A stretch of DNA of 15,163 nt from Bacillota bacterium. GTDB lineage: Bacteria; Bacillota; Bacilli; ZCTH02-B2. Shown in pieces: positions 1 through 6,687 of the stretch (its first letter is position 1; each line of letters begins with the position of its first letter). The stretch covers positions 1 through 15,163 of the forward strand of contig PKQY01000045.1 in assembly GCA_017577895.1 (NCBI GenBank). Reading direction: 5' to 3'. Under the pieces are notes generated by a model. It searched no databases and was not told where the DNA came from. It saw nothing but the letters and a program-made list of their open reading frames with translations. The translations under genes and the position numbers were made by a program.

Positions 1-7
1 TGTGGAC

Positions 8-43
8 AAAAGCCCCAGGGAGGCCGTTCCCTGGGGCTTTTTT
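8..43. terminator. Strong intrinsic terminator, probably bidirectional
   Basis: A perfect 14-bp stem (8-21 with 28-41) closes a 6-base loop, and its GC core is followed on the plus strand by a run of six T. It lies directly after the ykkD stop codon, so it can end the leftward operon. The better T tail serves a plus-strand gene that would lie left of the window. On the minus strand the tail is four T and then mixed sequence. Confidence 0.85.
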
Positions 44-356
44 ATGACAGCAGCCGCAGCCCGACGGCGCCAAGCAAGATGCAGCCGATGAAAAACAGGC
101 GTCGCCGGTCGGCCGGTTCGTGGAAAAACAGAATCCCCACCAACACGGCGCCGACTGCCCCCAAGCCGGTCCAGACGGCGTAGGCGGTGCTCATGGGGAT
201 GTCCCGCATGGCCAGGGACAAAAACCGAAAACTGAGGCCAAATATCCCGACCATGAAGACGAGTCGCAGAACGGTTTTTTTGCGGGCGTAGAGGTTCATG
301 AACGTGACCCCGCCCACTTCGCACAAACTGGCCAACATGAGAAAAAACCAGGACAT
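42..356 (-). CDS. ykkD: Small multidrug resistance (SMR) transporter subunit, YkkD type
   Basis: This is a 104-residue, four-helix inner-membrane protein of the SMR (EmrE/SugE) family. Glu13 in the first helix matches the proton/substrate-coupling glutamate of EmrE. The segment TAYAVWTGLGAVGA in helix 3 is the family signature, and the C-terminal AVGLRLLS resembles the end of Bacillus subtilis YkkD. YkkC and YkkD are known to act together as a heteromeric exporter, and the upstream gene here is the YkkC-type partner, 45 bases away. The ATG at 354-356 is preceded by AAGGAGA at good spacing. Export of guanidinium or of cationic drugs is known for relatives; the substrate here is inferred. It is the last gene of the run and ends at the hairpin at 8-43. 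Confidence 0.88.
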   Translation of the reverse strand: MSWFFLMLASLCEVGGVTFMNLYARKKTVLRLVFMVGIFGLSFRFLSLAMRDIPMSTAYAVWTGLGAVGAVLVGILFFHEPADRRRLFFIGCILLGAVGLRLLS

Positions 357-401
357 GCCGATGCTCTCCTTCTTCGCTCCTTCCAGACGCTGGTTCGTCC
401 G

Positions 402-722
402 TCATCGCCGATGGAGTTCCGAATTCATTTTCAAACCGACGACGCCCAAGACGATGAAGCCGATGCACAACAGCTTCAACGCGGAAATGTCGGTATGAAA
501 AACGAAGGCGTCCATCACGACAATCCCCGCCGTACCGATGCCGGTGAAGACGACATAGACGGTACCTGCGGGGAGCTGCTCCGTCGCTTTGATGATGAGA
601 AAGAAACTGAGCACGATGGTCAGAACGGTACCGAGCCAATGCCACCAAGCGGTGGAATAACGCAACCCGATGACCCAGACCACTTCGACGATGCCTGCAG
701 CAAGCACGTACAACCAAGCCAT
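402..722 (-). CDS. ykkC: Small multidrug resistance (SMR) transporter subunit, YkkC type
   Basis: This is a 106-residue four-helix SMR protein. Glu13 lies in IVEVVWVIGL, matching the EVVWVIGL segment of B. subtilis YkkC, and GTVYVVFTGIGTAG is the helix-3 signature. It probably pairs with the downstream YkkD-type subunit in an antiparallel heterodimer that exchanges protons for a cationic substrate. The start at 720-722 is preceded by GAGGTGA. Only 17 bases separate it from the dehydrogenase stop codon upstream, so it is read from that gene's transcript. There is no room for the guanidine riboswitch that often precedes ykkC, so its control must differ from the classic case. Confidence 0.88.
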   Translation of the reverse strand: MAWLYVLAAGIVEVVWVIGLRYSTAWWHWLGTVLTIVLSFFLIIKATEQLPAGTVYVVFTGIGTAGIVVMDAFVFHTDISALKLLCIGFIVLGVVGLKMNSELHRR

Positions 723-739
723 GGAGTCACCTCGTCAGT

Positions 740-1477
740 TCAATGTCTCATCCGCACAATTTGATTCCGCTGCGGTCGCAACGTGATGTCGGTGACGACG
801 GTGCCCGGAGGGAGGCTGAGCGCAAAGCGGAGCGCATCCGAAACGGTCTCCGGTTCCATCACGGTGTCGAAACCTTCCGCCGGGCGGAAATCCAGGTGAT
901 CGTAAAAGCCGGTGTCGGTCAGGTCCGGGTGAAGGGTGATGACCCGCACGCCGGTTTTGCGAATTTCTTCAAAGAGACTGGCCCCGAAGTGAGTCAGTCC
1001 TGCTTTGGTGGCCGCATAGGCGCAGCCGTGGGTGCTGATCTTTTTGGCCGTGATGGACGAGACGTTGACGATGACGCCGCGAGTCTCTTTGATTTGCCGC
1101 AGCGTCATCTGGGTCAGCACCAGCGGCGCGGTCAGATTGGTGGCCACCATCTGGACGATTTGTTCCGGCGACAGCTGCTCGTGGGGCCCGAAATAGCCGA
1201 CGCCGGCGTTGTTGACCAAGATGTGCACCCGGTGGCCCTGTTCGCGGACGGCGGCCAAGGCCTGGCGCAACGCCGGGATGTGGGTCACGTCGCAGACAAG
1301 GGGAAAAAACCGGGGGTGTGTCAGCCCGCATTTGGAAAAGTCCCGGGCCAGTCCGTATACCGGATAACCGAGGTCCAGCAACGTCTTGGCCAGTTCCCGC
1401 CCGATGCCGGAAGAAGCGCCGGTGACGAGGGCGGCGTATTGGGGCGGGGTGTCTTGGGCCGGAAGTTGTGCGTTCAT
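740..1477 (-). CDS. Short-chain dehydrogenase/reductase (SDR)
   Basis: This is a 245-residue classical SDR oxidoreductase with a Rossmann fold. The cofactor motif TGASSGIG is at residues 19-26, NNAGVG at 89-94, and the catalytic tetrad is Asn114, Ser141, Tyr154, Lys158 (YAATK). The substrate cannot be told. Arg45 after the second strand hints at NADP preference, which is inference. The ATG at 1475-1477 is chosen because GGGAGGGA sits about 8 bases upstream. A longer reading begins at 1567, but its extra 30 residues overlap the radical SAM gene and do not look like SDR sequence. It lies 19 bases after the SPL-like gene and 17 before ykkC, so it is an operon member. Confidence 0.87.
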   Translation of the reverse strand: MNAQLPAQDTPPQYAALVTGASSGIGRELAKTLLDLGYPVYGLARDFSKCGLTHPRFFPLVCDVTHIPALRQALAAVREQGHRVHILVNNAGVGYFGPHEQLSPEQIVQMVATNLTAPLVLTQMTLRQIKETRGVIVNVSSITAKKISTHGCAYAATKAGLTHFGASLFEEIRKTGVRVITLHPDLTDTGFYDHLDFRPAEGFDTVMEPETVSDALRFALSLPPGTVVTDITLRPQRNQIVRMRH

Positions 1478-1496
1478 GATCGTTCCCTCCCGACGA

Positions 1497-2492
1497 TTAA
1501 ACATCTCGTTCATCCAGCAGGTAAATCTTTTCCGGCGGCACGTGCTTTTCCAACTCTTGCCGGACAAACTGCACCATTTCTTCGCCTACCGGGGCCGGAT
1601 AACTGAGGACGCCGTGCCGATTTTCATACGGGTAGTGCAGCAAAGCCGAGTCGGGGCGCTGCTTCCGCATGGCTTTCAAGTAGTCCTTCGGGACGCGGAA
1701 CAGACCGATGCTGATGTCGCGGACCTTTTCCGCCGGGATGGCGGCAAATGTCGTTTCGATGCACTGCCGGTACTGTTCCCGCCAGTCGGGCACGAACAAG
1801 AGCGGATCGAAACAGAGCCGCACGGGCCAGCCGTCTTCCGCCGCCTGCCGGGCGCTGGCCAGGCGGGCCGAGAGGCTCGGCGTCAACGGTTCGTGGCGGC
1901 CAATGACCGCCTCCGGCGAGAGGGTCCAGGCCAGGATGACGTTGTCCAGTGGCCGGATGGAAGCCAAGGCCGCATAGTTGGCGCTTTTGGTGCGCACTTC
2001 GACCGTGAGGTTGGGATGGCGGGCGGCAAATTCGATCCAGGCCCGGACGTAGGGGACGATGCGCTCCATGGCGAGCAAGTCCGACTCGTAGGAGACGCTC
2101 AAGTAGACCGGGTGTTGTTGGAGCAGTTGGGCCGCTTCGGCGAAATAGTCTTCCACGTTGACGAACAGCACCAGGTGGGCCGACGGGAACATTCCTTGCA
2201 AAAAGCAGTATTCACAGTTGTACAGGCAGTTGAGGGCCACCGATGTGTAATAAAAATGCCGATGGCCGAAATCGTGGCAGACCGGTGCACCCGGGTAGAT
2301 GAATGGCGGGCGTTTGACGGCCAGAATGAGTTGTTGCGCCTGTTTTTGGACGGCGAACTGTTGGCGGGGACGGCCGAACACGTCCATGTAGCGGCGAATC
2401 GGAATGACCGCCGCTTGCGGAAACCGTTTCAGGACGCGCTGTGCCAACGGATAGTCCCTGGCCCCGTCTTCGACGTAAATGCGGGAAAACAT
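1497..2492 (-). CDS. Spore photoproduct lyase-like radical SAM protein (divergent)
   Basis: This 331-residue protein resembles spore photoproduct lyase (SplB, about 342 residues), which repairs the UV thymine dimer of spores. Cys89, Cys93 and Cys96 form the CxxxCxxC cluster of radical SAM enzymes, followed by FLQG in place of the usual YLQ. Tyr95 matches SplB Tyr97, but Phe97 replaces Tyr99. The segment SVSYESD (132-138) aligns with ASCTSD of SplB and puts Tyr135 where the hydrogen-donor Cys141 belongs. The other cysteines are 72, 227 and 244. It is thus an SPL-family enzyme, but perhaps not a true SPL. The start at 2490-2492 has an excellent AAGGAGGTG site. The upstream nucleosidase-like gene ends 24 bases before it and is surely co-transcribed. 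Confidence 0.85.
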   Translation of the reverse strand: MFSRIYVEDGARDYPLAQRVLKRFPQAAVIPIRRYMDVFGRPRQQFAVQKQAQQLILAVKRPPFIYPGAPVCHDFGHRHFYYTSVALNCLYNCEYCFLQGMFPSAHLVLFVNVEDYFAEAAQLLQQHPVYLSVSYESDLLAMERIVPYVRAWIEFAARHPNLTVEVRTKSANYAALASIRPLDNVILAWTLSPEAVIGRHEPLTPSLSARLASARQAAEDGWPVRLCFDPLLFVPDWREQYRQCIETTFAAIPAEKVRDISIGLFRVPKDYLKAMRKQRPDSALLHYPYENRHGVLSYPAPVGEEMVQFVRQELEKHVPPEKIYLLDERDV

Positions 2493-2516
2493 CCCCCCAC
2501 CTCCTTCCGATGGGAC

Positions 2517-3569
2517 TCAATGGGGCAGCAGCGCCTGGCGGATACGGGCGAAGATGGCGTTCCGTTCGTGCTTGTGCTGTACCGGATGGCCGAGCCACGG
2601 GCGCAACCGAGCGGCCAGATCGTGCCCTCCGGCGGCTTTATATTGGAGGCACAGCTGGCGGAATTGGTGGCCCATGGTGACCGACAGCCGCAACTGTTCC
2701 GCCAACGCCCGCAACAGTTCTTCTTCTTCCGGCGACAACAGCGGTTTAGCGGTGCGGTCCTCCATTTCTTGCGCGTCCAAAAGCAGTCGTTCCAACGCCG
2801 GCACGTGGGCCGCGACGAGCCGGGCGACCGTCGCGCCGTCCAGCGATGCCGGGCCATCCGGCGCAATGCGGGCAGCCGCAGCGCCCCCCTTGCACGGGCG
2901 GTGTTCCGGAAGGCGGACGTTCAAGTGATCGGAGACGATTTTGACAAAGAACAGGCGGTGGGGCGGCAAAAAGGCGCTGGCCGCCTCAAAACAACCGGCG
3001 CCTTCCATATCCACCACGTCCCCCGTGACGGTGTTCGTTGATGCGCCGGCTTCTTGCGCGGCGCCGGAATCTTCCCTCGCCTCACGATTGCTTGCACAGG
3101 AACGCGGTTCGCCCGAACAGGGGACGCCCTCGTTGGCCGGGCGTGCTTCCATCGGGTATTGCGCCGCAGCGATGACAGGCCGTGAAAACGTTTCGAGCAC
3201 CCCTTCCCGAAACGGATGATGGATGAGAATATCGGGGTAATATTCCCGGCCCGTGTCGTGATGGACGATTTTGTGGCACAAAATGGCCTCTCCCACCGGC
3301 CTGTCGGCCCGGCGGCCGCCGGCGATGCCCACGTTGAGAAAAAAGGCGCTGCCGGTCTGCAAACGGGTCAGGGCGTACGTCGTGCCGATGGCCGCCGCCA
3401 ACGGCCCTGTTCCGCCGACAACCAAGTGGATGGGCCCGAGGACGTCATGCGTGCCGGTGAACCATTGCACGCGGCCCGGAACCGGGGCCGGCAAAGCCGC
3501 TTTTTGCAGGCGGAAATGGTCGATGATGGGTTTGGCTTCGTGGTACAGAGCGGTATAGATGACAATCAT
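2517..3569 (-). CDS. Nucleoside phosphorylase/nucleosidase-family protein with extra C-terminal domain
   Basis: This is a 350-residue protein of the PNP/UDP phosphorylase superfamily. From the ATG at 3567-3569 the N-terminus reads MIVIYTALYHEAKPI, with Glu11 where 5'-methylthioadenosine/S-adenosylhomocysteine nucleosidase (MTAN) has Glu12. GGTG at 52-55, GIAGG at 81-85, DMEGAG at 187-192 and SD at 213-214 match the purine-binding loop, Glu174 and Asp197 of E. coli MTAN. This suggests hydrolysis of a 5'-modified adenosine or futalosine; the substrate is uncertain. It is longer than the usual 210-235 residues because of a 40-residue Ala/Glu/Gly-rich insertion (about 140-179) and a charged helical tail (about 268-350). 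No candidate start has a good ribosome site; reading could begin at 3665 or 3614. It is the first gene of the leftward operon. Confidence 0.72.
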   Translation of the reverse strand: MIVIYTALYHEAKPIIDHFRLQKAALPAPVPGRVQWFTGTHDVLGPIHLVVGGTGPLAAAIGTTYALTRLQTGSAFFLNVGIAGGRRADRPVGEAILCHKIVHHDTGREYYPDILIHHPFREGVLETFSRPVIAAAQYPMEARPANEGVPCSGEPRSCASNREAREDSGAAQEAGASTNTVTGDVVDMEGAGCFEAASAFLPPHRLFFVKIVSDHLNVRLPEHRPCKGGAAAARIAPDGPASLDGATVARLVAAHVPALERLLLDAQEMEDRTAKPLLSPEEEELLRALAEQLRLSVTMGHQFRQLCLQYKAAGGHDLAARLRPWLGHPVQHKHERNAIFARIRQALLPH

Positions 3570-3865
3570 GACACCATTGTAAACGAGCCGGACCGCCGAG
3601 GCCAGCGAGAGCATGTCGTCCGTTTTTGTCTGTGGAAATGGTTGCATGCCGTTGAAAGGATCCATGGGACACCGGCCCGCCGAAGTCGACGGATTCCGGA
3701 GGCTGTATGGGCGGCCTTAAGAGAAGCGGTATGGAGTTCGATACTGCCGAAAAATTCGGTGAAAAAGCAGGATTGTTCTGGTATAATGCAGTTCAGAGAT
3801 ATGAAACAACTTTTTACTAATAGAAAATTTCAAGAATCAAATGTGGGATGATGGGAGGGGTCGGC
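3570..3865. other. Divergent intergenic region
   Basis: This stretch of about 296 bases separates the leftward nucleosidase/SPL operon from the rightward amidase operon. It holds the amidase promoter, a CCGAA-AAA-TTCGG inverted repeat at 3747-3759 next to its -35, and an AT-rich leader before the amidase. Up to 96 bases of it would be coding if the nucleosidase starts further upstream. I found no RNA gene and no convincing -35/-10 pair for the leftward operon. Confidence 0.6.
3759..3787 (+). promoter_or_regulatory. Extended -10 sigma-A promoter for the amidase operon
   Basis: TATAAT at 3782-3787 is a perfect -10 hexamer and is preceded by TGG, giving an extended -10 (TGnTATAAT). GTGAAA at 3759-3764 is a weak -35 at exactly 17-base spacing. 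Transcription would begin near 3794, about 70 bases before the amidase start. The inverted repeat at 3747-3759 touches the -35, a suitable place for a repressor or activator. Confidence 0.7.
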
Positions 3866-5302
3866 GTGCGCGAAGAACTGGCGACATGGACCGCCGTGCG
3901 GCTGGCGGAACACATCCGGAAAAAAGAACTGTCTCCGGTGGAAGTGACCGACTATTTCTTGCGGCGTATCGAAGCGTTGAACCCCGCCGTCAACGCCTTT
4001 TGCACCGTCGATGCGGACGGGGCGATGCGGGCGGCGAAAGCGGCGGAACAGCGCCTCATGGCCGGTGAGACACCGCCGCTTTTGGGAGTGCCGGTAGCCA
4101 TCAAAGACTTGACTCCGACCAAGGGGATTCGGACGACGTACGGCTCCCGGTTGTTTGCCGACAACGTGCCGGAGGCCGATGCCGTTCTCGTCACACGGCT
4201 GAAGCAGGCGGGAGCCATCATCGTGGGCAAAACGAACACGCCCGAATTCGGCCATGCCGGCGTGACCGACAACCGGCTGTTTGGCCGGACGAACAACCCA
4301 TGGGACCTTTCCCGAATTGCCGGAGGATCCAGCGGCGGTTCGGCGGCAGCGGTGGCCGCCGGCATGGTGCCGTTGGCCGAAGGGAGTGACGGCGGCGGTT
4401 CGATTCGCATCCCCGCCAGCTGCTGCGGCATTTTTGGCTTCAAGCCGACGTTTGGCCGGGTGCCCCATGACACCGGTGCGACCGCTTTTTCCATCACTGC
4501 ACCCTTTTTGCACCACGGTCCCATGTCCCGCACCGTCGAGGACAGCGTCTTGATGTTGGCGGCCATGCAAGGGCCGGACGGGTGCGATCCGTTTTCCCTG
4601 CCCTTGCCGGGCATCGACTGGCCGTTGTCCGCTGAAATAAAACCGTTTTCCCAATGGCGCATTGCCTACAGCCCGAATCTCGATTTTTACGCCATCGATC
4701 CGGCGGTGCGCCAAGTGATGGAACAGGCGGTGTCGGCGTTGCAAGGGCTTGGGTGTCGGGTGGAGGAAGTGCGGCTCGGATTGGAAGAAGGAAAAACGTT
4801 GGTGCTGGAGACGTTTGCCCGCTTGTGGGCGGTGCACTATGCGGCCTTTTACGAAGAGTTGTTGGAGCGGGAAGCGGAGCTGTCCAAGGGGTTTGTGGCC
4901 ACCATCCGCTACGGGCAGCAGTTTTCGGCGGTCGAGTACAAGCGCTTGGAACGGCCGCGGGCCGTCGTCTACGAGCGGGTGGAGAACGTGTTTGCCAAGT
5001 ACGATTTGCTCATTACGCCCACATTGGCCGTACCGCCTTTTGCACATGACTGTCCGCCCCGGGAGATTGACGGAAAAGCGGTGAACCCGTACAACGAATG
5101 GATGCTCACATCCATCTTCAACTTGACGGGTCATCCGGTCGCATCCATTCCGGCCGGTTTTTCCCCGGAAGGGTTGCCCATCGGGATGCAAATCGTCGGG
5201 CCGAGATTGGCCGATGCGGCGGTGCTGGAGTTTGCTTACTTGTTTGAGCAAACGGTGGCCCCGCGCCGACCGTATCCTTGCGACGACGTTCGGCTGAACT
5301 GA
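3866..5302 (+). CDS. Amidase (amidase-signature family)
   Basis: This is a 478-residue amidase-signature hydrolase that cleaves carboxamide bonds with a Ser-cisSer-Lys triad. Lys80 (VAIKDL), the cis-Ser at about 155 in GGSSGGSAAA, and the nucleophile Ser179 in GSDGGGSIRIP are all in place. The family includes GatA, but there is no gatB or gatC nearby, and the single-gene setting with a dehydrogenase suggests a catabolic amidase; its substrate is unknown. The GTG at 3866 is preferred because GGGAGGGG lies 5 bases upstream. The ATGs at 3848 and 3851 have poor sites. The next gene follows after about 20 bases, so the two form an operon. Confidence 0.88.
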   Translation: MREELATWTAVRLAEHIRKKELSPVEVTDYFLRRIEALNPAVNAFCTVDADGAMRAAKAAEQRLMAGETPPLLGVPVAIKDLTPTKGIRTTYGSRLFADNVPEADAVLVTRLKQAGAIIVGKTNTPEFGHAGVTDNRLFGRTNNPWDLSRIAGGSSGGSAAAVAAGMVPLAEGSDGGGSIRIPASCCGIFGFKPTFGRVPHDTGATAFSITAPFLHHGPMSRTVEDSVLMLAAMQGPDGCDPFSLPLPGIDWPLSAEIKPFSQWRIAYSPNLDFYAIDPAVRQVMEQAVSALQGLGCRVEEVRLGLEEGKTLVLETFARLWAVHYAAFYEELLEREAELSKGFVATIRYGQQFSAVEYKRLERPRAVVYERVENVFAKYDLLITPTLAVPPFAHDCPPREIDGKAVNPYNEWMLTSIFNLTGHPVASIPAGFSPEGLPIGMQIVGPRLADAAVLEFAYLFEQTVAPRRPYPCDDVRLN

Positions 5303-5323
5303 GGAAAAGGAGGAACCGTGACG

Positions 5324-6313
5324 ATGAAAGCGTGGTATGTCAAACAGCTGGCCGATCCGGAAGACGCCTTGGTGCTCGAAGAAGTGCCGGAGCCGACACC
5401 GGGCCCGGGGGAGGCGTTGATCCGGGTGGAAGCGGCGGCGTTAAATTTTTTTGACATTTTGCTGTGCCAAGGCAAATACCAGGAGAAACCGCCGTTGCCG
5501 TTTACTCCGGGCAGCGAGATTGCGGGCACCATCGTGGCGGTCGGCGAAGGTTGTTCATGGCTGCCAGGGCAACGGGTCATCGCCACGCCGCCCTTGCCCA
5601 GGGGCGGCTATGCCCAGTTGGTGGCGGTGCAAGAAGAAAATCTTTATCCGGCGCCCGAAAACATGCCGTCGGAAAAGGCGGCGGCCATGTACATCACGTA
5701 TCAGACGGCGTATTACGCCTTGCACCACCGGGCCCAACTGCAAGCGGGGGAAGTGTTGCTGGTGCATGCCGGTGCCGGCGGCGTCGGTTCTGCCGCGATC
5801 CAGCTGGGAAAAGCGGCAGGGGCCCGCGTCATCGCCACGGCCGGCGGTCCGGAAAAAGTCCAGATCTGCCGGGAGTTGGGGGCCGATGTGGTCATTGACT
5901 ACTTGCAGGAAGATTTTGTGGACATCGTGAAGCGGGAAACCGACGGCCAAGGCGCTGACGTCATTTTCGATCCGGTCGGCGGCGACACGTTTGATCGTTC
6001 CCGCAAATGCATCGCCTTCGACGGCCGGATTTTAGTCATCGGGTTTGCCGGCGGCCGCATTGCCGATGCGCCGACCAACCACGTGTTGGTCAAAAACTAT
6101 TCCGTAGTCGGCGTGCACTGGGGCCTGTTCCGGCGCCGGCAACCGGACCAGGTGGCCGACATTCACCGTCGGTTGCTGGACTTGGTGGAACAAGGCGTCA
6201 TCGATCCGCTCATTTACCGGACCTTTCCGATGAACCAATTGCCCCAGGCGTTGCATTTGCTGGGCGGCCGGAAGACGTGGGGGAAACTCGTGCTCCTGCC
6301 GTGGGCAGAGTAG
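5324..6313 (+). CDS. NADPH:quinone oxidoreductase-like zinc-independent medium-chain dehydrogenase
   Basis: This is a 329-residue member of the medium-chain dehydrogenase/reductase superfamily, quinone-oxidoreductase branch. The GroES-like N-terminal part holds AALNFFDILLCQG and the GSEIAG and VGEGC segments. The Rossmann motif GAGGVGSAAIQLG is near residues 150-162. The catalytic-zinc ligands of alcohol dehydrogenases are missing, as expected for this zinc-free branch. It would use NADPH to reduce a quinone or an activated alkene; the substrate is unknown. AGGAGG at 5308-5313 serves either the GTG at 5318 (spacing 4) or the ATG at 5324 (spacing 10). The ATG gives the family's usual MKAW start. 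It is co-transcribed with the amidase and followed by a terminator. Confidence 0.86.
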   Translation: MKAWYVKQLADPEDALVLEEVPEPTPGPGEALIRVEAAALNFFDILLCQGKYQEKPPLPFTPGSEIAGTIVAVGEGCSWLPGQRVIATPPLPRGGYAQLVAVQEENLYPAPENMPSEKAAAMYITYQTAYYALHHRAQLQAGEVLLVHAGAGGVGSAAIQLGKAAGARVIATAGGPEKVQICRELGADVVIDYLQEDFVDIVKRETDGQGADVIFDPVGGDTFDRSRKCIAFDGRILVIGFAGGRIADAPTNHVLVKNYSVVGVHWGLFRRRQPDQVADIHRRLLDLVEQGVIDPLIYRTFPMNQLPQALHLLGGRKTWGKLVLLPWAE

Positions 6314-6420
6314 CGGGCCGAATACGAAAGCAGGCCTGCCAGAACCGCTGTGGATCGCTGCGGGGTTTGAGGGGGTTTAAAGACGGAAACGCTAAGAACT
6401 GAAAAAGGAAAACTGCGGAT
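6314..6420. other. Untranslated stretch before the amidase-operon terminator
   Basis: This spacer of about 107 bases holds the 10-bp palindrome GCAGGCCTGC at 6330-6339, a CCGC/GCGG pair around 6346-6364, and then A-rich unpaired sequence up to the terminator. No ORF with a ribosome site is seen and I could not match it to a known riboswitch or small RNA. Confidence 0.4.
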
Positions 6421-6477
6421 AGCCTTGACGGATGCGTGCCGAGGGGGCTCGGCGGGCGGCGGTCAAGGCTTTTTTTT
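6421..6477 (+). terminator. Rho-independent terminator of the amidase operon
   Basis: AGCCTTGAC (6421-6429) pairs with GTCAAGGCT (6462-6470), enclosing an inner hairpin GCCGAG/CTCGGC (6438-6443 with 6448-6453), and eight T follow (6470-6477). It lies about 110 bases after the oxidoreductase stop. Its right arm and T run overlap the last codons of the convergent zinc-ribbon gene: read backwards, the T run encodes that protein's lysine tail. Confidence 0.88.
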
Positions 6478-6687
6478 GACCTGCCATGTACCGTCTTGCT
6501 GCCGTTCCAAAGACGCGTTACAGCGGGTACAAACGCTTCGCTTTCCCCAGACGTGGGTGTGGCGGCCGCAGGCGGGACACGCGATGGGCGGTCGGCGGAT
6601 GGCTCGGTATGAAGTGATCGTCTTGTACATGGCCAACAAAAACAGTATGACAAACGTCAACAAAAAGAGACCGATCACAACGCCCAT
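6463..6687 (-). CDS. Small membrane-anchored zinc-ribbon protein
   Basis: This 74-residue protein of unknown function begins with one hydrophobic helix (about residues 2-20). A basic stretch follows, then two CxxC pairs (CPAC and CTRC) about 13 residues apart, which should bind one zinc ion as a zinc ribbon. It ends in KKKP. The ATG at 6685-6687 is chosen because GAAGGAG lies 8 bases upstream; a longer reading from 6717 has no good site. The layout suggests an inner-membrane anchor with a cytoplasmic zinc finger. It is divergent from the sensor kinase gene, and its 3' end lies inside the terminator of the opposite operon. I do not recognise a named family. Confidence 0.7.
   Translation of the reverse strand: MGVVIGLFLLTFVILFLLAMYKTITSYRAIRRPPIACPACGRHTHVWGKRSVCTRCNASLERQQDGTWQVKKKP

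Noticed and set aside
743..1606. A 287-codon plus-strand reading opposite the SDR gene
   Set aside because: The minus strand carries the full SDR motif set; this frame has none.
1497..2492. Calling the radical SAM gene splB outright
   Set aside because: The position of the catalytic cysteine is occupied by tyrosine and no splA precedes it, so only family membership is supported.
1386..3041. A 551-codon reading on the plus strand opposite the SPL-like and nucleosidase genes
   Set aside because: It spans two well-supported minus-strand genes with good ribosome sites, and its composition is that of an antisense shadow.
2517..3569. Naming the nucleosidase-like gene mqnB (futalosine hydrolase)
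   Set aside because: The superfamily fits, but the insertion, the long C-terminal domain and the SPL-like partner are atypical and no other menaquinone futalosine-pathway gene is nearby.
3790..3850. CATTATA on the minus strand as a sigma-G promoter for the SPL operon
   Set aside because: The -10-like heptamer has no GnATA-type -35 at 17-18 bases; it is better explained as the complement of the amidase TATAAT box.
3830..5251. A 473-codon reading on the minus strand opposite the amidase
   Set aside because: It is Arg/His/Gly/Pro-rich, has no recognisable motif, and mirrors a clear amidase; GC-rich coding DNA often leaves the opposite frame open.
6314..6477. A cyclic di-GMP riboswitch upstream of the GGDEF-kinase gene
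   Set aside because: The conserved core sequences of that riboswitch are absent, and the stretch lies beyond a convergent gene from the kinase.
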